Made by a program: the position numbers and the translations under genes. Positions 1-5,884 of a DNA stretch of 11,389 nucleotides are shown piece by piece. Positions within the stretch are counted from its first letter, which is position 1. Each line of letters opens with the position of its first letter. Under the pieces are notes generated by a model that worked only from the letters and a program-made list of their open reading frames with translations, was not told the origin of the DNA and made no database searches. Source of the stretch: CBCXVS01 sp965178525 (lineage in GTDB: Bacteria; Tectomicrobia; Entotheonellia; Entotheonellales; Entotheonellaceae); contig CBCXVS010000256.1 in assembly GCA_965178525.1 (NCBI GenBank), positions 1 through 11,389 on the forward strand. Direction: 5' to 3'.

Positions 1-456
1 AATGGACTTTTGAATTGGGCCAACCTGTTGATCTACTTAACCCTCCGCCTATTCTGCCAGGGGAACTTCGGACTAGGTGGGGTGCAAGTCGAACTCCATG
101 ACGTCGATCCGGCCGCCAAACGTCTTGCCTTTACCGTGCATGGCCAGGATGTCACGCGTCTGCCCGTTGACGTGCCGATTCGTTTCGCTTTTGATGCGGC
201 GATTACGCGGATGCAGTTGCGGGAGTCGTCACGGCATATTGCCGTCGATACACTCATCGTCGACAACAGTGGGACGTTTTTCCTACGCCGTGATCCGTTC
301 TCTCCCCCACAGGCATGGCAGTATACGGTCACCATCAACATGGAACAACTCCCCCACGCCGGACGTATCACCATTGGGACGTTCGAGTCGCACCCTATCA
401 CGTATCCATTCCCGCGACCGCCAGATCCCGTGCCCACTGCCCATCCGGAGTCCTGA
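1..456 (+). CDS. 3' part of an unrecognised protein gene
   Basis: The frame is open from the first base of the window and ends at a TGA at 454-456, so the gene very likely begins upstream. A TTG at position 10 is the first possible start inside the window but has no visible ribosome binding site. From about residue 20 of the visible part the protein looks like a beta-strand-rich, mostly hydrophilic domain with alternating hydrophobic residues (for example FTVHGQDVTRLPVDVPIRF) and a proline-rich tail. I recognise no catalytic motif, transmembrane segment or family. It converges on the glpD-like gene on the other strand, with about 50 bases between the two stop codons and no clear terminator hairpin there. 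Function unknown; the coding call rests on the long open frame, and the antisense frame has no recognisable motifs either. Confidence 0.5.
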   Translation, partial: NGLLNWANLLIYLTLRLFCQGNFGLGGVQVELHDVDPAAKRLAFTVHGQDVTRLPVDVPIRFAFDAAITRMQLRESSRHIAVDTLIVDNSGTFFLRRDPFSPPQAWQYTVTINMEQLPHAGRITIGTFESHPITYPFPRPPDPVPTAHPES

Positions 457-508
457 TGTCGATCCCAATGACGCCTCGGCCTGGGAAGTGAGCCCACAAG
501 GACACGGC

Positions 509-2140
509 TTATCTCTGCAAGGTAGGTACATCCGCAAAATATTCCTCATACTTCGACTGGGCCTCACCACCAAACAAGATGTTGCAGACCTCCGGCAAAC
601 CGGCATCGTTTTTCAGGTCTTCTTGGCGTCTCTCTAAAGCGATGCGCGTCCGGCGGCGCAAAAAATCCTCCAGTTTCACGATCATATCGCGCCGTGCTGC
701 CTGCTCGATTTCGCAGCGCATATAATGGCTACCCGCTAAGAGCACGTCCGCCTGACGCGAATCCTCACGAATGGCATCGAGCAACTCAACAGCAGCGGCA
801 CCGTAATGCCGCCATAATCGTGAGGTCAGGCTTTCCGAGGCCGATGGTGGCGTATAGCGATCCAAATGGATCGCCTCTGCCCGGCGCAGAAAATCCTGTT
901 GCACAGACGCGCCGCGCTCTCCGTACCAGTGCGGTTGAGCCTGGGGGAAATCGATCCCCATGGCGTGCACATAGCCGCAAATTTCGTCACCAACGTTGAG
1001 GCAATCGGTCAGTTTGCCACCGAAGATACTAAGATGCGCTCGGTGCGGGTCGACGTCGATAGCGTGTTCCCGTGAGAGCCGGAAAAAGTCGCGGGTGTCG
1101 TCCGACAGACCCTCGATTGCCAGGGGTCTGACCCCGCAGCGTTCGGCGATAATATCTTGCACGGTCAACGGACGGCCAAGACTGAGACAGGTGTTAATAT
1201 TGTCAAGAACGAAGCGGCGGTCCTCGTCCGTGGCGGTCGTGATCGGATCGTCGACGCGGGTATCGGTCGTGCCGATACAGGTTTTCGTCCCCATGGGAAT
1301 GGCAAAAAACAAGCGCCCATCATTGGCAAAAAACGCCAGTACGCGGCGATTCGAGGTGATACGATCGACGATGAGATGAATCCCCTTGGAAAACACATGG
1401 CGATGCGCCGTCGTCTGGCCGTTGCGCCGATTGAGCACATCCACAAAGGCGCCAGCCGCATTAATGAGCACTTTGGAGCGAATGGCGCACACCGATCCAC
1501 GCATGACATCGCGTGCGGTGGTCACCCACACGCCATGATCCCAGCGAGACCCGAGGGATTCGACATAGTTGACGGCGCGACATCCATCATCCAGAGCCGC
1601 CCGCACAAAGTTGAAGACAAAACGCGCGTCGTTGTCATACAGATAGGCATCGGAATATTCCAGGCCACCGATGCTGGCGGCGGTATTAATGACGCTTTCT
1701 TCTTGTTTGATCTGCCGGGCCGTGAGCAACCGGGGCGGCTTGGTCAACCCATTGCCCATCGCCCAGTAAAGCCAGGCGCCCAGCCACAGAAGGAATGGCC
1801 GGTGACGAAACCCTTGGTGAATGGTGGTCAGGAAACGAATCTCACGGACGGTGGACGCATAATGCTGCATTAAACGGTTCCGGCTCTTACATAGTTGGCG
1901 CACCAGGCCGAATTCATACGTCTCCAAGTACTTAATGCCACCCCAGGCCAAATTCGAGGATTCCTGGCTGGTAAAGCCGGCAAAATCGCCTTGCTCAATC
2001 AGCGCCACCTTGATGCCCTCAGCCGTGAGCGCTGCCGCCGATACCGCGCCGTTGATACCGCCACCGATGATCAAAACATCAAAGTTGCCATCGTTGAGTT
2101 GCTGCAAATGATGTTCTCGAAGTGACATCGCGCGTCTCAA
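509..2140 (-). CDS. glpD: GlpD-like FAD-dependent glycerol-3-phosphate dehydrogenase
   Basis: Predicted to oxidise sn-glycerol 3-phosphate to dihydroxyacetone phosphate at the inner membrane face, passing electrons via FAD to quinone. Seen: an N-terminal Rossmann FAD motif GGGING at residues 26-31 with the ribose-binding acidic end ALIEQGDF (46-53), the family segment SSNLAWGGIKYLE (61-73), IGTTDT (289-294), GVRPL (336-340) and GGKLTD (374-379), and the C-terminal domain signature MIVKLEDFLRRRTR ending near 499. At 543 aa it has normal length and no gap. Start is ambiguous: a TTG at 2140 has AGGA seven bases upstream; an ATG at 2128 (MSLREHH) has no close Shine-Dalgarno. It follows the P450 by about 33 bases, so the two may be cotranscribed. 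The SSNLAWGG segment differs from the common SSKLIHGG form, so a related polyol-phosphate or other substrate is possible. Confidence 0.85.
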   Translation of the reverse strand: MRRAMSLREHHLQQLNDGNFDVLIIGGGINGAVSAAALTAEGIKVALIEQGDFAGFTSQESSNLAWGGIKYLETYEFGLVRQLCKSRNRLMQHYASTVREIRFLTTIHQGFRHRPFLLWLGAWLYWAMGNGLTKPPRLLTARQIKQEESVINTAASIGGLEYSDAYLYDNDARFVFNFVRAALDDGCRAVNYVESLGSRWDHGVWVTTARDVMRGSVCAIRSKVLINAAGAFVDVLNRRNGQTTAHRHVFSKGIHLIVDRITSNRRVLAFFANDGRLFFAIPMGTKTCIGTTDTRVDDPITTATDEDRRFVLDNINTCLSLGRPLTVQDIIAERCGVRPLAIEGLSDDTRDFFRLSREHAIDVDPHRAHLSIFGGKLTDCLNVGDEICGYVHAMGIDFPQAQPHWYGERGASVQQDFLRRAEAIHLDRYTPPSASESLTSRLWRHYGAAAVELLDAIREDSRQADVLLAGSHYMRCEIEQAARRDMIVKLEDFLRRRTRIALERRQEDLKNDAGLPEVCNILFGGEAQSKYEEYFADVPTLQR

Positions 2141-2173
2141 TACACCATCCTAAACCACCACGGAACGCGCCGG

Positions 2174-3430
2174 TCAGGCCACGCGATCAAGCGTCACATG
2201 CACGCCAGCACGCGGCCGCAAAGTAATCGCGGCGTGGGGCTCTACAGCATGGCCGGGTTGCAAGCGCGGACGAAACCGTTGCGCCACGGTCGCCAACACC
2301 AACTGCGCCTCGGTGAGCGCAAACGTATTGCCGATGCACTGGCGTGGCCCGGCGGCAAAGGGAATATACGCAAAACGACGCCGCTCAGCTACCGCTTCCG
2401 GCGCAAAGCGCTCCGGCGCAAACGTCTCCGGCTCCTCCCAGTAATCCGGATGGCGATGCATGGCATAGGGACTCATGGACACGGTCGTCCCAGCCGGGAC
2501 GGGGTAGCCGCCGATCTCATCGTCATGTGTCGCGCTGCGGCTAATGATATAGACGGGCGGGTACAGCCGCATGCTTTCTTGGATGACCATCGACGTATAC
2601 GGAAGATGCGGGACATCGGCCATGGTCGGGACACGGCCATCTAAGACCGCGACGAGCTCAGCGGCCAGTTTGGCTTCGACCTCCGGGTGCTGGGCCAGCA
2701 AATACCAGGTCCAGATCAGCGCATTGGCCGTGGTTTCGTGACCGGCGAGCACCATGGTCATCACCTCATCACGCAACTGCTGATCCGTCATGCGCTCGCC
2801 GGTCTCCTCGTCTTCCGCCAGCATGAACATGGAAAGCAAATCCCCCTGCTCCTCCCCGGTGCGGCGGTGGTCGCGAATGATCCCATACACCACCTGGTCC
2901 AACGCACGGCGAGACGCGATAAAGCGGCGGTTTTTCGGTGTCGGCAAAAAGAGGGGTAAGGCAAAGGGCCGGCTCAGGCGGGAGATGATCTCCTCAAGAC
3001 CGACGGCGAGCGCCTGTCCTACCTCGTTGGCGTCATCTGTGAGGTCAATGTGGAACAACGTCTCCCCAGCAATACGCAGCGTCAGCCGCGTCATCTCCTG
3101 GGCCAAATCGAAACCCTGTCCCGTTGCCGCATCGTGCTCCCAGCGCTCGAGCATGGCGAGCGTGGCCTGGGTCATAATCGTGCCAAAGCCTTCGATCCGC
3201 TGCCGGTGGAAGGCCGGCTGCGCTAGGCGACGCTGACGCAACCAAAAATCGCCGTCACTGGTCACCAAGCCATTACCTAAGATGAGCCGCAACATGCGGT
3301 AGGCAATGGTGTTCTTCCCATAATTCCGGTGGTTATCCTGCAAGACGTGCTTGATGTAATCCGGATGGTTCACCAAGTAGACCGGCCATCGCAGGATGTA
3401 GTAATGACAGATATCGCCATACTCGCGCAT
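2174..3430 (-). CDS. Cytochrome P450, main part downstream of an in-frame UGA
   Basis: Haem-thiolate monooxygenase. The open part encodes 418 aa with all core motifs: helix C WLRQRR (63-68), helix I oxygen-binding AGHETT (229-234), helix K ESMR (285-288), PERF (339-342) and the haem loop FAAGPRQCIG (358-367) with ligand Cys365. The motif style is like the CYP102/CYP4-like bacterial P450s rather than the camphor type; the substrate cannot be read from sequence. The ATG at 3430 has no ribosome binding site and would omit the proline-rich N-terminus, which is present upstream in the same frame (3559-3461) and separated only by a TGA at 3460-3458. The intact protein would have been about 461 aa, normal for the family. 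It lies between a broken methyltransferase and the GlpD-like gene. It needs a ferredoxin and a reductase, and neither is in the window. Confidence 0.85.
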   Translation of the reverse strand: MREYGDICHYYILRWPVYLVNHPDYIKHVLQDNHRNYGKNTIAYRMLRLILGNGLVTSDGDFWLRQRRLAQPAFHRQRIEGFGTIMTQATLAMLERWEHDAATGQGFDLAQEMTRLTLRIAGETLFHIDLTDDANEVGQALAVGLEEIISRLSRPFALPLFLPTPKNRRFIASRRALDQVVYGIIRDHRRTGEEQGDLLSMFMLAEDEETGERMTDQQLRDEVMTMVLAGHETTANALIWTWYLLAQHPEVEAKLAAELVAVLDGRVPTMADVPHLPYTSMVIQESMRLYPPVYIISRSATHDDEIGGYPVPAGTTVSMSPYAMHRHPDYWEEPETFAPERFAPEAVAERRRFAYIPFAAGPRQCIGNTFALTEAQLVLATVAQRFRPRLQPGHAVEPHAAITLRPRAGVHVTLDRVA

Positions 3431-3457
3431 GTTACTCAGGGCAAATGCGTGCCCACC

Positions 3458-3559
3458 TCACGTCCGGAGTTCTCCCGCGCTCCCCACCAGAAAATGCCCA
3501 GTTGGCCCTGGAGGGACGCGTTGCCCGGATAGGCGTGCCACCCTCGCCGTTTGCGCCAT
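3458..3559 (-). pseudogene. N-terminal exon-like piece of the P450, ended by TGA
   Basis: The ATG at 3559 has a perfect AGGAGG (3572-3567) seven bases upstream. It encodes 33 residues ending VPPGPTGHFLVGSAGELRT, the classic P450 hinge (PPGP) and membrane-proximal strand that precede the EYGD segment. The TGA at 3460-3458 is followed, in the same frame and without any indel, by nine codons and then MREYGDI of the main part. The spacing between the hinge and EYGD is what the family shows, so a single base substitution (for example CGA or TGG to TGA) is the simplest explanation. Either the gene is dead, or there is readthrough, or the base is a sequence error. UGA is a real stop elsewhere here: queE ends with it at the family's normal C-terminus. 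Confidence 0.8.
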
Positions 3560-3566
3560 GGTTCCG

Positions 3567-3572
3567 CCTCCT
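3567..3572 (-). promoter_or_regulatory. Ribosome binding site of the P450
   Basis: AGGAGG on the minus strand, seven bases before the ATG at 3559. It fixes the original start of the P450 upstream of the in-frame TGA and shows that the short N-terminal piece belongs to the gene. Confidence 0.75.
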
Positions 3573-3901
3573 GCTGTCACCGTGAATCCGTCCGCCCTCT
3601 CCGCAAGTCGCGATGGGGATGGACGCAAACGTTGTTTGCCGGAAGCGGCCGGTTGCGTCCTCGGCAAAGATGCCGAGGGTTGTCAAGGCCCGCAGAACAC
3701 GCCGTAGTGACGGAGCATGGGTCTGGGTCGCCAGGGCCAATTCCTCACTGCTCATCGGGCCGCGCTCAAGGGTATCGGCGATGGCAAGTTTTGCCGCCAC
3801 GTAAATCGCTTGCACGGCCGTGACGCCGGGAAAGATCAGTTGCATCAATTGCATGGAATGCGGCATCGCAGTGGGCTGGCAACGTTGATCACTCATGACA
3901 T

Positions 3902-3907
3902 CTCCTT
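3902..3907 (-). promoter_or_regulatory. Ribosome binding site of the methyltransferase remnant
   Basis: AAGGAG on the minus strand, five bases before the ATG at 3896. It overlaps the first codons of the longer frame that begins at 3911 and so argues for the shorter start. Confidence 0.6.
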
Positions 3908-3950
3908 TCATGAAATCTCATCTGAAAAGGCCCCTGCCCGCCCAAGGGAC

Positions 3951-3972
3951 CCAGTTTTAGGCCAGTTTTAGG
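3951..3972. repeat. Tandem 11-bp duplication over the cupin stop
   Basis: CCAGTTTTAGG occurs twice head to tail (3951-3961 and 3962-3972). The copy nearer the cupin holds its TAA stop. It looks like a replication-slippage duplication in the gap between two damaged genes. Confidence 0.8.
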
Positions 3973-4216
3973 CCGGACGATGCTGCGTGCCAGCCCCAGC
4001 CGTGATAAAGAGCATATCGCTGGGCTCGTACACCTTGGTCGTATGCCAAACGCCACGGGGGACCAGCCCTCCCCCACGGTGGCGCAGTTCAACCACACGT
4101 TCCCCATCTTGCCCCTCCAGAAGCAGATCAACCGCGCCGGATAACCGATACACCAGCTCGTCTCCAGCCGGATGAACTTCCCAGTGCCGGTCCAGGACAT
4201 GGGCATCGAGGAGCGT
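3968..4216 (-). pseudogene. Cupin remnant lacking its N-terminus and start codon
   Basis: Translation starting directly after the aldolase stop gives LDAHVLDRHWEVHPAGDELVY and then a beta-barrel cupin: motif 1 WEVHPAGDELVYRLSG, motif 2 GLVPRGVWH, and the terminal segment MLFITAGAGTQHRP, ending in TAA at 3970-3968. Related small cupins have about 30-40 more residues before WEVHP. No ATG, GTG or TTG lies in frame before motif 1; the first is a GTG at 4153 (VYRLSG), which would drop the metal-site strand. The gene therefore seems truncated at its 5' end, with the break at or next to the aldolase TAG. The frame is the same as that of the aldolase, so readthrough would give a fusion protein. Binding residues and ligand are unknown. 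An overlapping frame from 4206 is a shadow without motifs. Confidence 0.7.
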
Positions 4217-4990
4217 CTAAGTCAACGCCTCACGGAACGTGGTCAGCGCCGTCGCCGTGGCCGCCGTCAGCATGCGCATTTCATTGCCGATCTGGCAGAG
4301 CATCGAGCCCATCTTGACAAATTTGGCCGATTCCCCAGGTCCGGCGCCATGATGACACGCCACAATCCCATTGGCCTTGGCCGCGTCAAAAATGCGCTGC
4401 ACGGCGGCGATATGCCGATCGTCATGGGCCCAGCCGCCGAGATCCACCCCCATGTCGAGCGACAGGTCGCTGGGACCAATGTACAAGCCGTCGATCTCCG
4501 GCGCCTTGGCGATCGCTTCGACGTTTTCCAAAGCGGCCGTAGTCTCGACCATGACCAAGCAGACCACGTCCTCGTTGGCCCGCTTGACATAATCACCGAG
4601 CGGCTCCGACAATGTCGGCCGATTCCCCGCAATGCTCCGGCATCCGCGTGGCGCATAGCGGCAGGCGCGGCCCGCCGCCTCCGCCTCTTCATACGAGTTA
4701 ACCATCGGCACGATGACGCCATAGGCTCCCGCATCGAGCACGTACGAGATGTATTCCGGCGAATTCCGGGGCAGACGCACGATCGGCACGGCATCCGAAC
4801 TCCCGATGGCCTGCAGGCACGCCACCACCGACTCCTGGCTCACCCCGACCCCATGTTGCCAGTCAATCACAACGGCATCAAAGCCCGCATGGGCCATGAG
4901 TTCGGCGATATACGGATTGCCCGTGGAACACCAGCCTTGGACCGCCGGCTTGCCTTGTTTCCAAAGTTCTTTGACGCGGTTCGTCTTCAC
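4217..4990 (-). CDS. HpcH/HpaI-family class II aldolase
   Basis: Metal-dependent retro-aldol cleavage of 2-keto-3-deoxy acids or related 2-hydroxy-acids to pyruvate plus an aldehyde, cytosolic. From the GTG at 4990 the protein has 257 aa, normal for the family. Catalytic landmarks are in place: IDWQHG with His46 (general base region), VRLPR (71-75) with the pyruvate-carboxylate arginine, VET with Glu149 and GPSD with Asp175 as the metal ligands. The E-H pair common in the family is Q-H here (DWQHG), a known variant. The start is chosen because AGGAGG (5001-4996) lies five bases before the GTG; the longer ATG at 5005 would place that site inside the coding region. The substrate could be keto-deoxy-rhamnonate, 4-hydroxy-2-keto-heptanedioate or another; sequence does not decide. 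It is the first gene of the minus-strand block. Confidence 0.87.
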   Translation of the reverse strand: MKTNRVKELWKQGKPAVQGWCSTGNPYIAELMAHAGFDAVVIDWQHGVGVSQESVVACLQAIGSSDAVPIVRLPRNSPEYISYVLDAGAYGVIVPMVNSYEEAEAAGRACRYAPRGCRSIAGNRPTLSEPLGDYVKRANEDVVCLVMVETTAALENVEAIAKAPEIDGLYIGPSDLSLDMGVDLGGWAHDDRHIAAVQRIFDAAKANGIVACHHGAGPGESAKFVKMGSMLCQIGNEMRMLTAATATALTTFREALT

Positions 4991-4995
4991 ACCGT

Positions 4996-5001
4996 CCTCC
5001 T
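4996..5001 (-). promoter_or_regulatory. Ribosome binding site that sets the aldolase start
   Basis: AGGAGG on the minus strand, five bases before the GTG at 4990 and inside the frame that would begin at the ATG at 5005. This is a stronger reason for the GTG than the ATG is for the longer form. Confidence 0.7.
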
Positions 5002-5024
5002 GCATATGCAGCGATGAAATAATA

Positions 5025-5030
5025 AGTATA
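5025..5030 (-). promoter_or_regulatory. Possible -10 box for the aldolase block
   Basis: TATACT on the minus strand matches the sigma-70 -10 consensus at five of six bases and would give a leader of roughly 30 bases before the aldolase GTG. No good -35 box lies 16-18 bases upstream. A perfect TTGACA at 5070-5065 is too far away (34 bases). Weak call. Confidence 0.3.
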
Positions 5031-5155
5031 CGTCACGCCTCATTCGCTTTGAGCACGACGCAGCTGTCAAGATTACCCTCGCCGTCACCGGAATACAAGA
5101 GGAGGGACAGTCACCCCGCCGCAGACGCGCCAGGTATGCGATGATGCATGAGGGA

Positions 5156-5176
5156 GATTGCGGATTGTGGATTGCG
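5156..5176. repeat. Three tandem 7-bp repeats GATTGYG
   Basis: GATTGCG, GATTGTG and GATTGCG follow one another in the divergent region between the aldolase and the DapA-like remnant. This is a microsatellite-like stretch or a set of phased protein-binding half sites. Confidence 0.6.
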
Positions 5177-5179
5177 GAA

Positions 5180-5197
5180 TGTCAAAGTCAATTGACA
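5180..5197. promoter_or_regulatory. Inverted repeat TGTCAA-N6-TTGACA, possible operator with -35
   Basis: The two six-base arms are perfectly complementary with a six-base centre. The right arm TTGACA is also a perfect sigma-70 -35 hexamer for + strand transcription toward the DapA-like gene; the best -10 is only TATGTT (5217-5222) at a wide 19-base spacing. A regulator bound here would block that promoter. Confidence 0.4.
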
Positions 5198-5256
5198 GGC
5201 CGTATGCCGCAACGACTATGTTGCTCAAACCCAAAGATGATTGTGCGGAGCTTTTG

Positions 5257-5400
5257 ATGACGCATACGGCACATACACTGCAAGGGGTGATTGCGGCGGC
5301 AACCACCCCCATCACGACATCCGGCCAGATCGATACCGGAGCGTATCTGGCACATTGCCGCTGGCTTCTGGAACATGGATGCGCAGGAGGCACGTCATGA
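5257..5400 (+). pseudogene. N-terminal fragment of a DHDPS/NAL-family aldolase
   Basis: A good start (CGGAG at 5246-5250, six bases before the ATG) opens 47 codons: LQGVIAAATTPITTSGQIDT, then YLAHCRWLLEHGCAG. This matches the first beta strand and helix of dihydrodipicolinate synthase/N-acetylneuraminate lyase family proteins, where GVxxAxxTPF is followed by HxxWLLxxGxxG. Family members are about 290-310 aa. Here the frame ends GGTS and TGA exactly where the GTTGE substrate loop should begin, and nothing after the stop in any frame resembles the barrel. Only about 15% of the gene remains, so it cannot be active. It diverges from the HpaI-type aldolase, so the two were probably linked in one keto-acid pathway with a shared control region. 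Confidence 0.75.
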
Positions 5401-5407
5401 GCGCCGC

Positions 5408-5423
5408 TGTGACCTGCGTCACA
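5408..5423. promoter_or_regulatory. Perfect CRP/FNR-type palindrome TGTGA-N6-TCACA
   Basis: TGTGACCTGCGTCACA matches the consensus core of E. coli CRP sites at every conserved base and is symmetric over six bases per arm. It lies about 135 bases upstream of the small secreted protein gene and just after the broken DapA-like frame. No T-run follows, so a terminator is unlikely. The regulator itself is not in the window. Confidence 0.55.
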
Positions 5424-5464
5424 TGTGAGAATATCCCTGGATACCGCTGCGTTTCTTCTCAACA

Positions 5465-5476
5465 AAGGGGCCCCTT
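5465..5476. repeat. 12-bp perfect palindrome AAGGGGCCCCTT
   Basis: Fully symmetric sequence without a loop, about 80 bases upstream of the small secreted protein gene. A dimeric regulator could bind it; no family is recognised. Confidence 0.4.
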
Positions 5477-5495
5477 CAGGTAGCGGTTCATGATC

Positions 5496-5509
5496 GTATC
5501 ACACGATAC
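5496..5509. promoter_or_regulatory. Inverted repeat GTATC-ACAC-GATAC
   Basis: Five-base arms around a four-base centre, about 50 bases before the ATG of the small secreted protein gene, in promoter position. Possible operator; no clear -35/-10 pair is seen next to it. Confidence 0.3.
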
Positions 5510-5557
5510 TTCGTACTGCGTCACGCAAGTGTGTGAGCAAATCAGGAGGGAAGCCTT

Positions 5558-5815
5558 ATGCGTTTCGTCGCAACATGGAAGCACATGGTGGCGGTGGTTG
5601 GATGTACCCTGGCCCTGTCGGCCGCGAGTAGCGCTGGCGCGCATGAGGCGGCAAAACCGCACCGCGCGGATAAGCGTCAGGTCGCAATGATGTCCGAAAA
5701 AACCGGATCGCAGCAGACAACGCACAATCAGCAGACCAAAAAGAACAACGCGCGTCAAGCATCGTCCCGCTGGATCGAAGCCTACTGGGAACGGCAGGCG
5801 CGAGACGGTCATTAG
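5558..5815 (+). CDS. Small secreted polar protein of unknown function
   Basis: 85 codons with a strong start: AGGAGG at 5544-5549, eight bases before the ATG. The N-terminus is a typical Sec signal peptide: basic MRFVATWK, a hydrophobic stretch MVAVVGCTLALSAASS, and AGA before HEA as a likely signal peptidase I site near residue 28. The mature part would be about 57 residues, basic, rich in Gln, Asn, Thr, Lys and Arg, with a short aromatic C-terminus (RWIEAYWERQ). There is one cysteine, inside the signal peptide (VGCTLALS) but not in a lipobox context. I recognise no family. It stands alone between a broken aldolase gene and queE, with several palindromes upstream, one of them CRP-like. The start and signal make it a real gene rather than chance. 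Confidence 0.65.
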   Translation: MRFVATWKHMVAVVGCTLALSAASSAGAHEAAKPHRADKRQVAMMSEKTGSQQTTHNQQTKKNNARQASSRWIEAYWERQARDGH

Positions 5816-5844
5816 ACGCATGGCGATGCAGTTGTCCACGTTTC

Positions 5845-5870
5845 GTCCTCTCCCAGGTCTGGGAGAGGAC
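5845..5870. terminator. 12-bp perfect hairpin between convergent genes
   Basis: GTCCTCTCCCAG and its exact complement CTGGGAGAGGAC flank a two-base centre. It sits between the stop of the small secreted protein gene and the stop of queE, which converge, so it may end transcription from both sides. Neither side has a T-run, so it is not a textbook intrinsic terminator. The CCTCTCCC/GGGAGAGG arms resemble intergenic REP-like palindromes of many bacteria, which is an alternative. Confidence 0.55.
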
Positions 5871-5884
5871 ACGAGATGATGGTG

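Larger units (their letters stand above)
3432..3896 (-). pseudogene. O-methyltransferase remnant: dimerisation domain only
   Basis: The first roughly 90 residues match the N-terminal dimerisation (winged-helix) domain of class I SAM-dependent O-methyltransferases of the hydroxyneurosporene/acetylserotonin type: AIYVAAKLAIADTLERGP, then EELALATQTHAPSLRRVLRAL and GIFAEDATGRF. Family members are about 330-350 aa. Here resemblance fades near 3620, and the frame then runs through unrelated codons over the P450 start to a stop at 3432, so the whole SAM-binding catalytic domain is missing. The start is set by AAGGAG (3907-3902) five bases before the ATG at 3896; an ATG at 3911 lies upstream of this site. 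Such genes often sit beside P450s in tailoring clusters. The remnant cannot methylate; a retained dimerisation or regulatory role is conceivable but unsupported. Confidence 0.75.

Noticed and set aside
1157..1873. Long + strand open frame (238 codons) opposite the glpD-like gene
   Set aside because: No recognisable domain, and the opposite strand carries the complete FAD-enzyme signature set.
3458..3460. Selenocysteine or genetic-code reassignment at the P450 UGA
   Set aside because: P450s are not selenoproteins, no stem-loop of SECIS type is evident just downstream, and queE, the P450 itself and others end at UGA in normal positions.
3889..4206. Minus-strand frame from an ATG at 4206 over the cupin
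   Set aside because: Its translation has no cupin motif; the correct frame, one base off, shows both cupin motifs.
4172..5017. Long + strand open frame (281 codons) opposite the aldolase
   Set aside because: It is rich in Arg/His, has no motif or ribosome binding site, and lies exactly antisense to a gene with all catalytic residues in place; it is a GC-driven shadow.
5156..5176. Short CRISPR array
   Set aside because: The units are seven bases, directly abutting and without spacers.
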